Origin: Mariniflexile sp. AS56
GTDB lineage: Bacteria > Bacteroidota > Bacteroidia > Flavobacteriales > Flavobacteriaceae
Assembly (NCBI RefSeq): GCF_030552475.1
Contig: NZ_JAUPED010000005.1
Span: 124,001 to 188,000 of the forward strand
Reading direction: 5' to 3'
DNA length: 64,000 nucleotides
This document shows positions 45,028 through 54,594 of the stretch, piece after piece (position 1 is the stretch's first letter; every line of letters starts with the position of its first letter). Under the pieces are notes generated by a model. The model ran no database searches and had not been told where the DNA came from. It saw only the letters and a list, made by a program, of their open reading frames with translations. The position numbers were made by a program, and so were the translations under genes.

Positions 45028-45062
45028 TAAATCAAATACTTAAAAAAATAAAATATATATAA

Positions 45063-46250
45063 ATGAAAACGCTTAACGATTTTAATTTCAAAAACAAAAA
45101 AGCATTAATCCGTGTAGACTTTAATGTGCCTTTAAATGATAAGTTTGAAGTTACAGATTCTACTAGAATTGTATCTGCAAAACCAACTATTATTAAAATA
45201 TTAGAAGATGGTGGAAGCTGTATTTTAATGTCTCATTTAGGACGTCCGAAAGGCGTTCAAGAGCAATTTTCATTAGTGAACATTGTAAAAGAAGTTGAAA
45301 GTATTTTAGGTGTTGAAGTGAAGTTTGTTAACGAATGTGTTGGTGAAAAAGCAGAAACTGCTGTTGCGAACTTACAACCCGGTGAAATTTTATTATTAGA
45401 AAATCTACGTTTTCACAAAGAAGAAGAAGCTGGAGATAAAGCATTCGCTGAAAAATTATCAAAATTAGGTGATATTTATGTGAATGATGCTTTTGGAACT
45501 GCTCACAGAGCACATGCATCTACCACGATTGTTGCTCAGTTTTTCCCAAGCAGCAAATGTTTTGGTTATTTACTAGCTCAAGAAATTGAAAGTATTGATA
45601 AAGTTTTAAAAACAGGTGAAAAACCAGTTTTAGCGGTACTTGGTGGTGCTAAAGTATCTTCAAAAATCACAATTATTGAAAATATTTTAGATGCTGTAGA
45701 TCACTTAATAATTGGTGGTGGAATGGCATTTACCTTTATTAAAGCGCAAGGTGGTAAAATTGGAAACTCTATTTGTGAAGATGATAAGCAAGAATTAGCA
45801 TTAGAAATTTTAAAACAAGCCAAAGCTAAAAACGTACAAGTACATATTCCTGTTGATGTTATTGCTGCTGATGCTTTTAGTAACGATGCTAATAAACAAA
45901 TAGTAGATATTAATGCGATTCCTGATGGTTGGGAAGGTGTTGATGCAGGACCAAAATCTAGAAAACAATTTCATGATGTGGTAATGCAGTGTAAAACGAT
46001 TCTTTGGAACGGACCATTAGGTGTGTTTGAAATGGAAAGTTTTGCAGGCGGAACTATTGAATTAGGAAACTCTATTGCAGAAGCTACTAAAAATGGTGCT
46101 TTCTCTCTTGTTGGAGGAGGAGATTCTGTTGCAGCTGTAAAACAATTTGGTTTTGAAAATAAAGTAAGTTACGTAAGTACCGGTGGTGGTGCTATGTTAG
46201 AAAGTTTAGAGGGTATTGTATTACCTGGAATAGCTGCAATTTTAGAATAA
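45063..46250 (+). CDS. pgk: Phosphoglycerate kinase
   Basis: 395 residues. It transfers phosphate from 1,3-bisphosphoglycerate to ADP in glycolysis. The start signature [46 protein letters not shown] and the C-terminal [16 protein letters not shown] are all intact. It has its own promoter and terminator and no neighbouring glycolytic genes. Confidence 0.98.
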   Translation: MKTLNDFNFKNKKALIRVDFNVPLNDKFEVTDSTRIVSAKPTIIKILEDGGSCILMSHLGRPKGVQEQFSLVNIVKEVESILGVEVKFVNECVGEKAETAVANLQPGEILLLENLRFHKEEEAGDKAFAEKLSKLGDIYVNDAFGTAHRAHASTTIVAQFFPSSKCFGYLLAQEIESIDKVLKTGEKPVLAVLGGAKVSSKITIIENILDAVDHLIIGGGMAFTFIKAQGGKIGNSICEDDKQELALEILKQAKAKNVQVHIPVDVIAADAFSNDANKQIVDINAIPDGWEGVDAGPKSRKQFHDVVMQCKTILWNGPLGVFEMESFAGGTIELGNSIAEATKNGAFSLVGGGDSVAAVKQFGFENKVSYVSTGGGAMLESLEGIVLPGIAAILE

Positions 46251-46277
46251 GGTTTTTTTAAAATTAAGCTAATACAT

Positions 46278-46329
46278 TTAGCCACAAATACTTGGGTGTT
46301 AATATTCATTCTGGTATTTGTGGTTTTTT
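46278..46329 (+). terminator. Rho-independent terminator of pgk
   Basis: CCACAAATAC (46282-46291) and GTATTTGTGG (46314-46323) pair perfectly; a six-T run follows at 46324-46329. Confidence 0.88.
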
Positions 46330-46374
46330 AGTTTGTATAAGGCTATAATTCCGATAAAAATATACTTTATGTAT

Positions 46375-46382
46375 TATATTTG
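46375..46382 (+). promoter_or_regulatory. -7 promoter element for the lytic transglycosylase gene
   Basis: TATATTTG matches TAnnTTTG. An in-frame start at 46318 would lie upstream of this element and inside the pgk terminator, so it is not used. Confidence 0.6.
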
Positions 46383-46470
46383 TAAGTATTACATTACAGA
46401 AATGAAATTAAGTTTTTATTTTAAGTTAAAAAATACGATTTTAGCCCGAATATCGTTCAATACAACCCAA

Positions 46471-48027
46471 ATGGATAGATTTATGACGTTTAGATTTTTT
46501 ATAGCAGTAGCACTTTGTAATGTAGCGATGAGCTTTTCACAAATGCAAGATTCAATTCCGATGCAAGATTCGGTTGTTGTCAAGAAGAAGAAAAAGAATG
46601 ATTTAAAACATATTAAAACACAAAAAGACAGCCTATTACTTCAAAAAGTTGAAGAAGATTTAGCAGTGGCCGAGTTTGATAAAAAATGGTTGGAAGAGTT
46701 GTATAGCAATTCACTTTATGATACTATTTATAATTCCGTTACCGAACTAACTTTTGAAGAAGTTGATTATCCAGAGCTTTCAACGGAATTATTGAAAACT
46801 AGATTGGCTGAATTAAACTCTAAAACACCCTTCAATGTCGAGTATAACCCAGGTTTAGAAAGTGTTATTAAATCCTATTTAAAAAGGAGAAAGGGAAGCA
46901 TGCAAAAGCTTATGAATTTAAGCGGTTTTTATTTTCCTATGTTCGAACGTGAATTAGATAATTACGATATTCCTTTAGAAATTAAGTACTTAGCAATTGT
47001 AGAATCGGCTTTGAAACCACGTGCAAAATCGCGCGTAGGTGCCACAGGTTTATGGCAATTTATGTACAGTACAGGAAAAATGTACGGTCTAGATGTGAGT
47101 AGTTATGTTGATGAGCGTAGTGACCCTATAAAATCTACCGAAGCGGCAGCCAAATATTTATCTAAGCTTTATGAGATTTTTGGTGACTGGGATTTGGCGC
47201 TAGCGGCTTATAATTCAGGACCTGGTAATGTTACCAAAGCCATTCGTCGTTCTGGTGGTTACCAAAATTATTGGAACATCAGGCATAATTTACCACGAGA
47301 AACAGCGGGCTATTTACCAGCATTTTTAGCAACCATGTATATTTTTGAATATGCTGAAGAACATGGCTTTACAAAACCAAAACCTGAAGTTGCTTATTTT
47401 GAAACGGATACCATTCGTGTGAGACAAATGATTACACTCGACCAAGTGTATGAAGCAACGGGTGTTGATATGGAAGAACTTCAGTTTTTAAACCCTTCTT
47501 ATAAATTAGATATTATTCCTTACGTAAAAGGAGAAAATTATATTCTACGTTTACCCAGAACAGTTATTGGAGACTTTGTAAGCAACGAAGATGAAATTTA
47601 TACATTAGCTAAAGCAGAGTTTGATAAACGTGAGAAACAAATGCCTCAGCTTTTCTCTTCGGATACTAAATCAACCCACCGTGTACGGTCTGGTGAATAT
47701 TTAGGTTTAATTGCTAGAAAATACAGCGTTCGTGTAAGTGATATTAAAAAGTGGAACGGTTTGCGCAGTAACAATTTAAAAATTGGTCAACGTTTAACTA
47801 TTTATCCACGAAATTCGTCAGGATCTGTATCATCTTCATCTAAAAAAACAACAACTTCTAAAGCTATTTCTAGTAGTTCAAAAACCTATACGGTACGAAG
47901 TGGAGACTCGTTGTGGAGCATCTCACAAAAATTTCCTGGAGTTTCTGTTCAAAATATTAAAGATTGGAACGGTATTAGTGGTAGTAAATTAAAACCAGGA
48001 ATGAAACTTAAAGTTTCGAAGAGTTAA
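46471..48027 (+). CDS. Membrane-bound lytic murein transglycosylase with two LysM domains (MltD-like)
   Basis: 518 residues from an ATG at 46471; alternatives at 46402 and 46483 are possible. A signal peptide (FFIAVALCNVAMSFS) is followed by a linker with a repeated MQDS motif. The SLT domain (about 150-290) has the catalytic Glu178 in AIVESALKPRAKSRVGATG (part) and LWQFM, then ALAAYNSGPGNV. Two LysM domains at the C terminus begin HRVRSGEYLGLIARKYS and YTVRSGDSLWSISQKF. The enzyme cuts the glycan strands of peptidoglycan. Confidence 0.93.
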   Translation: MDRFMTFRFFIAVALCNVAMSFSQMQDSIPMQDSVVVKKKKKNDLKHIKTQKDSLLLQKVEEDLAVAEFDKKWLEELYSNSLYDTIYNSVTELTFEEVDYPELSTELLKTRLAELNSKTPFNVEYNPGLESVIKSYLKRRKGSMQKLMNLSGFYFPMFERELDNYDIPLEIKYLAIVESALKPRAKSRVGATGLWQFMYSTGKMYGLDVSSYVDERSDPIKSTEAAAKYLSKLYEIFGDWDLALAAYNSGPGNVTKAIRRSGGYQNYWNIRHNLPRETAGYLPAFLATMYIFEYAEEHGFTKPKPEVAYFETDTIRVRQMITLDQVYEATGVDMEELQFLNPSYKLDIIPYVKGENYILRLPRTVIGDFVSNEDEIYTLAKAEFDKREKQMPQLFSSDTKSTHRVRSGEYLGLIARKYSVRVSDIKKWNGLRSNNLKIGQRLTIYPRNSSGSVSSSSKKTTTSKAISSSSKTYTVRSGDSLWSISQKFPGVSVQNIKDWNGISGSKLKPGMKLKVSKS

Positions 48028-48051
48028 AGTTCCTTAAAACGTAATTAAATT

Positions 48052-49059
48052 ATGCGCAATATTCTTTTTTCAGCAATTTTATTAACTCTATTTGTGTCAT
48101 GCGGTGATAAAAAATCATCCAATGATAAAATGCTTTTAGATTCATCTGGGACTTTCAATAATGTATCTGTTGTTATAGATAATGAATTGTGGGACGGTAG
48201 TGTAGGTGATGTTATTAGAAACGTACTCGCAGCACCTATTTATGGCTTGCCGCAAGATGAACCCATTTTCACCATCAATCAAATTCCACCATCTGTTTTT
48301 TCAGGCTTTGTAACCAAAAACAGAACCGTTTTAGAGATTGTAGTGGATAAGGATGCTGGCATGGAAATTTCTAAAAATGTATATGCACAACCTCAAAAAG
48401 TAATTGTTATTAAAGGAAAATCTAGGGAAGCTCTAATTGATGTTATTAATGAAAATGCTAAGAAAATAGTTGAAACATTTAAAAATGAAGAAATTGAGGA
48501 GAGACAAAGACAAATGGCTAAATCGCCTCATAATTTCACCTCAATACAAAAGAAATTAGGCTTAACGATTCAATTTCCATCGGCTTATCGGATAACTAAA
48601 GAGACCGATAATTTCTTTTGGATTAGAAAAGATATAACCACAGGAACTACTAATTTAATGATTTTTGAAGTGCCATATTCAGCCATTAAACGAAACGATA
48701 GTTTAGTAAACCAAATAGTAAAGTTAAGAGACTCTATTGGAAAAGTTTTTATTAAAGGAAGACAAGATGGCATAATAAAAGCGGATGGTGATAAAATAGA
48801 ATCATATTTGACAACAGAAGATTCTTATGCTCCGTATATATTTGAAACGATTGTAGATAATAAACCTGCAATTCAAACTAAAGGATTGTGGGATTTAAAA
48901 GCAGATTTTATGGGTGGCCCCTTTATTAATTATGCTATTGAAGATAAAATTAATAAAAGATGGGTGTTTGTTGAAGGTTTTGCCTTTGCACCGTCGGTGG
49001 AAAAGCGTGATTATATGTTAGAGCTAGAAGCTATTATTAAATCGGTTAAAATTAATTAG
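48052..49059 (+). CDS. DUF4837 lipoprotein
   Basis: 335 residues. The leader LLTLFVSC gives a lipid cysteine at residue 17. The rest fits the DUF4837 family, with NVSVVIDNELWDGSVGDVIR near the start and an LGLTIQFPSAYRI stretch in the middle. The function is unknown. It lies 24 bp after the lytic transglycosylase gene and is probably co-transcribed, which may hint at a cell-envelope role. Confidence 0.85.
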   Translation: MRNILFSAILLTLFVSCGDKKSSNDKMLLDSSGTFNNVSVVIDNELWDGSVGDVIRNVLAAPIYGLPQDEPIFTINQIPPSVFSGFVTKNRTVLEIVVDKDAGMEISKNVYAQPQKVIVIKGKSREALIDVINENAKKIVETFKNEEIEERQRQMAKSPHNFTSIQKKLGLTIQFPSAYRITKETDNFFWIRKDITTGTTNLMIFEVPYSAIKRNDSLVNQIVKLRDSIGKVFIKGRQDGIIKADGDKIESYLTTEDSYAPYIFETIVDNKPAIQTKGLWDLKADFMGGPFINYAIEDKINKRWVFVEGFAFAPSVEKRDYMLELEAIIKSVKIN

Positions 49060-49075
49060 ATTTCATAAAGTAGTA

Positions 49076-49115
49076 AAAACAAAAAGACCAACACATGTGT
49101 TGGTCTTTTTGTTTT
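49076..49115. terminator. Bidirectional terminator between DUF4837 and tatA genes
   Basis: A perfect 40-bp palindrome spans 49076-49115, with ACACA|TGTGT at its centre, an internal AAAAAGACCAACAC arm and a matching GTGTTGGTCTTTTT arm. It serves both convergent genes. Confidence 0.92.
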
Positions 49116-49134
49116 ATATTCAAAAGAAGGTGAA

Positions 49135-49320
49135 TTATTTTTTATCGTCTTCCTTTTTATCGTCTTCCTTACTAGCATCTTTAAATTCTTTAATGCCGCT
49201 TCCTAGTCCTCTCATTAATTCAGGGATTTTCTTACCTCCAAATAATAATAAAACAATTACCACAATTAGTGCAATTTGCATTGGACCAATCATTCCAAAA
49301 TATATGCTTAATGAAATCAT
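49135..49320 (-). CDS. tatA: Twin-arginine translocase subunit TatA
   Basis: 61 residues (start 49320; an alternative ATG at 49293 gives 52). It has the TatA hallmarks: one N-terminal membrane helix ([13 protein letters not shown]), the hinge [14 protein letters not shown] and an amphipathic helix, then a charged tail ending in DDKKEDDKK. TatA oligomers form the folded-protein export channel. The tatB and tatC genes are not here. Its promoter element TAACTTTG lies 20 bp upstream on the minus strand. Confidence 0.94.
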   Translation of the reverse strand: MISLSIYFGMIGPMQIALIVVIVLLLFGGKKIPELMRGLGSGIKEFKDASKEDDKKEDDKK

Positions 49321-49339
49321 AATTACTAATTTTATAGTG

Positions 49340-49347
49340 CAAAGTTA
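49340..49347 (-). promoter_or_regulatory. -7 promoter element for tatA
   Basis: On the minus strand this reads TAACTTTG, a full TAnnTTTG match, 20 bp before the start at 49320. Confidence 0.6.
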
Positions 49348-49420
49348 ATAATTAAAGTTTAATAAATTCGTTTTGAGTATAACTTTAGTATAAAGCAACC
49401 AGTCTTGCCATATTTTTATT

Positions 49421-49428
49421 TAATTTTG
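49421..49428 (+). promoter_or_regulatory. -7 promoter element for the M23 peptidase gene
   Basis: TAATTTTG matches TAnnTTTG and ends 7 bp before the ATG at 49436, implying a very short or absent leader. Confidence 0.5.
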
Positions 49429-49435
49429 TTTTAAG

Positions 49436-50305
49436 ATGAACACAAAGAAACCCGAAAAAAGAAGGATAAAACGAAAGTTACTCGATAAGTACCGCTTGGT
49501 AATTCTTAACGAGCATACCTTTGAAGAACGCTTATCTATCAAGCTTACACGTTTAAATGTGTTTGTTTTAGCCTCATTAACAGCCATTATTTTAATTGCT
49601 GGTACTACTATGCTAATTGCATTCACTACCTTACGGGAGTATATACCCGGGTATTCTTCGGCTTCATTAAAGAAAAGAGCAACCGAATTAAATTATAAAA
49701 CAGATTCATTACTGCAAGTAATAACCCTTAACGATCGATATTATGCGTCAATAAAAAAGGTTTTACAAGGGGAAGTGAGCTCGTTAGATTTTTCTAGAGA
49801 TTCTATTATTCAAGCGGTGAAATTAGAAGCGAGCGAGGTAAATTTAAAACCAACGGCAGAAGATTCTATTTTAAGGCAAAAAGTGGATAAGGAGGATAAA
49901 TATAACTTGTTTGAGTCGGCAACATCGGCATCTAACTTTATATTATTTCCGCCAGTGAATGGTACCATAAGTGAGACGTATAATGTAAAAAATAAGCATT
50001 TTGCGGTTGATGTTGTTGTTGCAAAAGGCACGCCAATAAAAGCAACGGCCGACGGAATTGTTATTTTTGCAGAATGGACGGCAACCACAGGATATGTGGT
50101 TATTATTGAACATAGTTATGGATTAATTTCAGTGTATAAACACAACTCTGCATTAACAAAAACTCAAGGCGATTTAGTTAAAGCGGGTGAAGTGATAGCA
50201 ACAGCAGGAAATACAGGAGAGTTGTCTACAGGACCGCACTTGCATTTTGAACTTTGGAATGATGGTTACCCCATAAACCCAACAAACTTTATAGATTTTA
50301 AATAG
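49436..50305 (+). CDS. M23-family (LytM-type) peptidoglycan endopeptidase
   Basis: 289 residues. A membrane helix at about 38-62 (FVLASLTAIILIAGTTMLIA) anchors it. The C-terminal domain (about 170-285) carries the zinc site: His in NKHFAVDVV and HLHFELW, with GNTGELSTGPHLHFE typical of the family. A coiled-coil region precedes it. These enzymes cut peptide cross-links in peptidoglycan or act as activators of amidases. It ends directly before the GH3 gene with no gap. Confidence 0.92.
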   Translation: MNTKKPEKRRIKRKLLDKYRLVILNEHTFEERLSIKLTRLNVFVLASLTAIILIAGTTMLIAFTTLREYIPGYSSASLKKRATELNYKTDSLLQVITLNDRYYASIKKVLQGEVSSLDFSRDSIIQAVKLEASEVNLKPTAEDSILRQKVDKEDKYNLFESATSASNFILFPPVNGTISETYNVKNKHFAVDVVVAKGTPIKATADGIVIFAEWTATTGYVVIIEHSYGLISVYKHNSALTKTQGDLVKAGEVIATAGNTGELSTGPHLHFELWNDGYPINPTNFIDFK

Positions 50306-51799
50306 ATGATATCAATAAAATCAGCTTTAGCAAAACCTTTTGCAAAACGGGTGCATTACAAAATTCAAAAGTGGGCTAATAAGCCATTGGAAACCCAAGA
50401 AAAAGTGTTTCGAAATTTAATTTCAGATGCCGCTGGTACTGAGTTTGGGAAGGATCACGATTTTATAAGTATCAATACCTACGAGGATTTTGCAAAACGG
50501 GTGCCTATAAGAGATTATGAAGATTTAAAACCTTATGTGGAACGCGTGGTTGCTGGTGAAAAGAATATTCTTTGGAGAGGAAAGCCTGCTTATTTTGCAA
50601 AAACATCGGGTACCACTTCGGGCTCTAAATACATTCCAATAACTAAAGACAGCATGCCTTACCATGTTGATGCTGCCAAAAATGCTATTTTACTGTATAT
50701 ATACGAAACCGGAAACAGCAAATTTGTAGATGGTAAAATGATTTTTCTTCAAGGAAGTCCCATTCTTAAAGAACAAAACGGCGTTCAATTAGGGCGGCTT
50801 TCTGGTATTGTGGCGCATTATGTGCCTAAGTATCTTCAAAAGAATCGATTACCTTCTTGGAAAACTAATTGTATAGAAGATTGGGAAACGAAAGTAGATG
50901 CGATTGTTGAAGAAACGCTTCCGCAGGATATGACTATTATTTCTGGTATTCCGTCGTGGGTGCAGATGTATTTTGAAAAAATTCAGCAAAAGACAGGAAA
51001 GAAGGTGGGAGATGTTTTTAAAAACTTCAACCTCTTCATTTTTGGAGGAGTAAATTACGAGCCGTACCGTGCTAAATTTGAGAACCTCATTGGTCGTAAA
51101 GTAGATAGCATTGAGTTGTATCCGGCAAGTGAAGGTTTTTTTGCCTTTCAAGATAAACAGAATGAACGCGGGATGCTACTTCAGTTGAATTCAGGAATGT
51201 TTTATGAGTTTATTAAAGCAGATGAATTTTTCAATGAAAACCCAAAACGAATCACGATTAAAGATGTTGAAAAGGGCGTTAATTATGTGATGATTATTTC
51301 AACAAACGCGGGTCTTTGGGCTTATAATATTGGTGATACGGTCGAGTTTACTTGTACAAAACCATACCGTGTTATCGTGTCTGGACGTATCAAACATTTT
51401 ATTTCAGCCTTTGGTGAGCACGTAATAGGAAAAGAAGTTGAGCAGGCCATGCAAGAAGCCGTATTGGGTACCAATGTTCGTGTTTCAGAATTCACGGTCG
51501 CTCCTCAAATTAACCCAAAAGAAGGTTTGCCTTATCACGAATGGTTTGTAGAATTTGAAAATGAACCGGATGATATTTCAGCTTTAGCTAAAAAAATAGA
51601 TGCATCTCTTCAAGGACAAAACAGTTATTATTTCGATTTAATTAAAGGTAATGTTTTACAACCTCTTAAAATCACGAAGGTGAAAAAGGACGGTTTTCAA
51701 GAGTATATGAAATCTATTGGGAAATTGGGCGGTCAAAATAAGCTACCAAGGTTGTCCAACGACCGGAAAATAGTTGAGGGTTTTCCGCAGGTAATTTAA
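50306..51799 (+). CDS. GH3-family acyl-acid-amido synthetase-like protein
   Basis: 497 residues. The ATP-binding motif FAKTSGTTSGSKYIPIT is that of the GH3 family of adenylate-forming enzymes, followed by LYPASEGFFAFQD and the YNIGDTVEFT block. Plant relatives conjugate amino acids to hormones; the role in Bacteroidota is not known to me. It starts immediately after the M23 stop and is therefore co-transcribed with it. The 3' end is followed by a promoter for the next gene. Confidence 0.9.
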   Translation: MISIKSALAKPFAKRVHYKIQKWANKPLETQEKVFRNLISDAAGTEFGKDHDFISINTYEDFAKRVPIRDYEDLKPYVERVVAGEKNILWRGKPAYFAKTSGTTSGSKYIPITKDSMPYHVDAAKNAILLYIYETGNSKFVDGKMIFLQGSPILKEQNGVQLGRLSGIVAHYVPKYLQKNRLPSWKTNCIEDWETKVDAIVEETLPQDMTIISGIPSWVQMYFEKIQQKTGKKVGDVFKNFNLFIFGGVNYEPYRAKFENLIGRKVDSIELYPASEGFFAFQDKQNERGMLLQLNSGMFYEFIKADEFFNENPKRITIKDVEKGVNYVMIISTNAGLWAYNIGDTVEFTCTKPYRVIVSGRIKHFISAFGEHVIGKEVEQAMQEAVLGTNVRVSEFTVAPQINPKEGLPYHEWFVEFENEPDDISALAKKIDASLQGQNSYYFDLIKGNVLQPLKITKVKKDGFQEYMKSIGKLGGQNKLPRLSNDRKIVEGFPQVI

Positions 51800-51811
51800 A
51801 CCAAATAGTAG

Positions 51812-51819
51812 TATATTTG
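51812..51819 (+). promoter_or_regulatory. -7 promoter element for the DUF6909-like gene
   Basis: TATATTTG matches TAnnTTTG, 19 bp before the start codon at 51838. Confidence 0.6.
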
Positions 51820-51837
51820 CCACGTTAAAAAAAGAGT

Positions 51838-53523
51838 ATGAGTAACAAAAAACATCACGAAAGAACAAGAGCCCAAGAAAGCTCGAATGCCATCGAGCGA
51901 ATGTATGTTACTATGCGTCATTTGTTTAATAGAGGTTTTTATAAACCAATGGGTATTTCGGGTGAAACGCTTCGACAAGCATTATTGCTTTTACGACCAG
52001 AAATTTATGGTTCTGTAGGCGAAGAAAAAGCCGAATTAGAAGGCTTACTTTATGTAATTGATAGACTTCCTGTAGGCATTGAAGAGTGTACTTTTATTAA
52101 TTTAACAAGTGACGAAGGGTACTCAAATTCCCATTTCAAGCCTATTATTCCAGAAAAAAGAAGACGTAACTGCTACAGAATTGATGCAGAGCAAATGAAC
52201 ATTGAGATTACACGCGGACGCTCTGAAATCTATGATATTTTAACGCATATTACCTTCATTTTTATTGAATCGCATAAAATTAGTAATCGTGTTTTAATTG
52301 ATGAAAGTGGTGCGACAACCAGAGATTGGGTTAAGCTAGAAAAAGCAGTCTTATCAAAAACAAAATTAACACAAACAGAACGCGAAATTGCTATAACTCA
52401 TACAGCGAATATTTTAGGACGTACGTTTGATGAGTTAAGAGCAGTTTATGCTGATTTTTCGACACCAACAAAACCCGAACGTTTATTACACATTGTGTAT
52501 TGGTTGGGTAAATTGGCCATTGAAGAGCAAATAAATAATAACAAACGAACAGTAACATTTAGTCCTGTTTTAAGAGAACGCTTAGGGCACCATATTCACG
52601 GAGAAATTTGGGCAAATACCATTAAGGAAGTTCTATATAAGAATGATTTATTAGAAAGACCAATTCATATTATTAGTGCTAACATGCACAGTGTCATGAA
52701 TACGCTTTTTGCGCCTTCAGCTTTGAAAACGTCGGCATCAAAAGATATTTATGGTGTTTATGAGTCTTTAAGCAAGAAAGAGAATAATGATTTGCGAAAT
52801 AAAGTAACCAAGGAAGCGTTACAAAAAGGCATGATTTATATCGAGGATGCTTCGGGTACAAAAATAGATGTTCAAATTTTTGATACGAGTAAGTTAGATG
52901 TTTCCAAATTGGATGTTCCTATTAAAGATGCCAAAATAGCCTCTGAAAAACCTGTTATTTTGGTGATGGATTATGCTTTTGGAGAACAAGCTTATGAAAC
53001 CATAGATGAATTATTAAAACCTTATAAGGCTAAGGGAAGTAAAATTCATATGAACATCGATTCTATTTCCATAATGGGGAAAGCAGGAATTTTAGAAGGA
53101 GGAAAAGGAGATATCATGATTCCTACAGCTCATATTTTTGAAGGAACAGCCGATAATTATCCATTTGTAAACGAACTTTCAAAACAAGATTTAGAAGGAC
53201 ACGGGGTAGATGTATATGAAGGAACCATGATTACCGTTCTAGGAACCTCGCTTCAAAATAAAGATATTTTAAAATTCTTTTACAATTCTACCTGGCGTGT
53301 TATTGGATTAGAAATGGAGGGCGCACATTATCAAAAAGCCATACAAGCGGCCTCTAAAGTAAGAGGCAGCATTGGGCCAGATGTTAAAGTGAGATATGCC
53401 TATTACGCGAGTGACAACCCATTAGAAACGGGTGCTACATTAGCCTCTGGAGGTTTAGGAACCACAGGCGTAAAACCAACGTATTTAATAACAAGAAAAA
53501 TAATAGAACAAATATTTAATTAA
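51838..53523 (+). CDS. Conserved DUF6909-like protein with nucleosidase-like C-terminal half
   Basis: 561 residues, soluble, no signal peptide. The N-terminal part (about 1-230) is helical and begins RTRAQESSNAIERMYVTMRH. The C-terminal half has a GLEMEGAHYQKAIQAA stretch that resembles the MEGA motif of purine nucleoside phosphorylases and nucleosidases, together with YAFGEQAYETIDELL, which recalls AMP nucleosidase-like proteins. I believe the family name is DUF6909, from memory. A role in nucleotide or nucleoside metabolism is inference. It precedes the polysaccharide cluster by 12 bp and may be co-transcribed with it. Confidence 0.75.
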   Translation: MSNKKHHERTRAQESSNAIERMYVTMRHLFNRGFYKPMGISGETLRQALLLLRPEIYGSVGEEKAELEGLLYVIDRLPVGIEECTFINLTSDEGYSNSHFKPIIPEKRRRNCYRIDAEQMNIEITRGRSEIYDILTHITFIFIESHKISNRVLIDESGATTRDWVKLEKAVLSKTKLTQTEREIAITHTANILGRTFDELRAVYADFSTPTKPERLLHIVYWLGKLAIEEQINNNKRTVTFSPVLRERLGHHIHGEIWANTIKEVLYKNDLLERPIHIISANMHSVMNTLFAPSALKTSASKDIYGVYESLSKKENNDLRNKVTKEALQKGMIYIEDASGTKIDVQIFDTSKLDVSKLDVPIKDAKIASEKPVILVMDYAFGEQAYETIDELLKPYKAKGSKIHMNIDSISIMGKAGILEGGKGDIMIPTAHIFEGTADNYPFVNELSKQDLEGHGVDVYEGTMITVLGTSLQNKDILKFFYNSTWRVIGLEMEGAHYQKAIQAASKVRGSIGPDVKVRYAYYASDNPLETGATLASGGLGTTGVKPTYLITRKIIEQIFN

Positions 53524-53535
53524 TAATAAATTTTA

Positions 53536-54594
53536 ATGAGTAACGATTTACAAAAACCACAACAATCTGAAGAAGTAGATTTAGGGCAGATATTTAAACT
53601 TATTGGGGATGCTTTTGATAGGTTGTTTAAGTTTGTTGGAAGTATTTTTAAGGCTGTTTTTTCAGTTATAATTTTTTCTATAAAGGCTGTTTTAGATAAT
53701 TATAAAATTATAGTTTTAACCTTAGTGGTCTCTGCCATTATAGGGCTTGTACTCGAGAAAAAAAGCCCTGTAATTTATAAATCTCAAATGCTAGTTAAGC
53801 CATATTTTGATTCTAAATATCAATTGGTGACTAATATTAATTACTATAACGCCCTAATTAGAGAAAAAGACCATAAACAACTTAAAGAGTTATTCGGCAT
53901 TGATTTAAAAGATGCAGGGGAAATAATAAACTTTGAAATTAACCCGGGGCCAGAGACAGAAAACGATAGAATTGTTCAGTATGATGAATTTGTAAGATCT
54001 ATTGATAGTGTAAGGGCACAAGATATTAGTTTTGAAGATTATGTTAAAAATAGAAGTATTTTTTCAGGAGAAATTTTTGAAATAAATGTAACATCTACTA
54101 AGAAGGATATTTTCAGGTCGTTAGAAGAGGGGTTAAACTCTACGTTTACCAATACCTATTCTAAGAAGAAAATGCAAAAACGAGATTCTTTAATTACGAT
54201 TGAAAAGGAACGCGTATTGATTTCTTTGAAAGACGTTGATTCATTGAAAAGAGTGTATATAAACGTCATGGAATTAGAATCAAAATCAGATAATTCTGGT
54301 CATTTGGTGTCATCTAAAGATGGGGTTATTTTAAACGAAAAAACTAAAACAAGAGAATATGAATTGCTGGAAAAACAAATAGAATTACAGCAAGAATTAA
54401 GTGCTCTTGAATCTCAAAAGGTAGAGGAAGATGTGTTTTTTGATACTATCTCTAGTTTTCAAGATGTAGGGGCAAAATACCAAACGATATTTATGAAGTA
54501 TTCTCTGATTTTTCCATTCATAGCATTTGTCGTTTTATGTATTCTTTTTTTAGGAGTAAGATTTGTAAGGTTTGCTAAAAGCTATGAAGGATAA
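53536..54594 (+). CDS. Wzz-type polysaccharide chain-length or export co-protein
   Basis: 352 residues with the Wzz architecture: a membrane helix at about 57-77 (IIVLTLVVSAIIGLVLE), a large periplasmic domain with coiled coil (about 200-300) and a C-terminal helix at about 325-345 (FPFIAFVVLCILFLGV). No kinase domain is fused. Such proteins set the length of O-antigen or capsule chains or assist export. The start is 12 bp after the DUF6909-like gene and the end overlaps rfbB. Confidence 0.82.
   Translation: MSNDLQKPQQSEEVDLGQIFKLIGDAFDRLFKFVGSIFKAVFSVIIFSIKAVLDNYKIIVLTLVVSAIIGLVLEKKSPVIYKSQMLVKPYFDSKYQLVTNINYYNALIREKDHKQLKELFGIDLKDAGEIINFEINPGPETENDRIVQYDEFVRSIDSVRAQDISFEDYVKNRSIFSGEIFEINVTSTKKDIFRSLEEGLNSTFTNTYSKKKMQKRDSLITIEKERVLISLKDVDSLKRVYINVMELESKSDNSGHLVSSKDGVILNEKTKTREYELLEKQIELQQELSALESQKVEEDVFFDTISSFQDVGAKYQTIFMKYSLIFPFIAFVVLCILFLGVRFVRFAKSYEG

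Larger units (their letters stand above)
44753..45062 (+). other. Protein-free gap between holB and pgk
   Basis: This 310-bp interval has no credible reading frame but contains a full promoter (44799-44827), three inverted repeats, a terminator-like hairpin (44968-45012) and the pgk promoter (44998-45027). It is interpreted as a small RNA gene plus the pgk control region. Confidence 0.6.

Noticed and set aside
46318-46401. Longer N terminus of the lytic transglycosylase
   Set aside because: It would start inside the pgk terminator and upstream of the gene's own promoter element.
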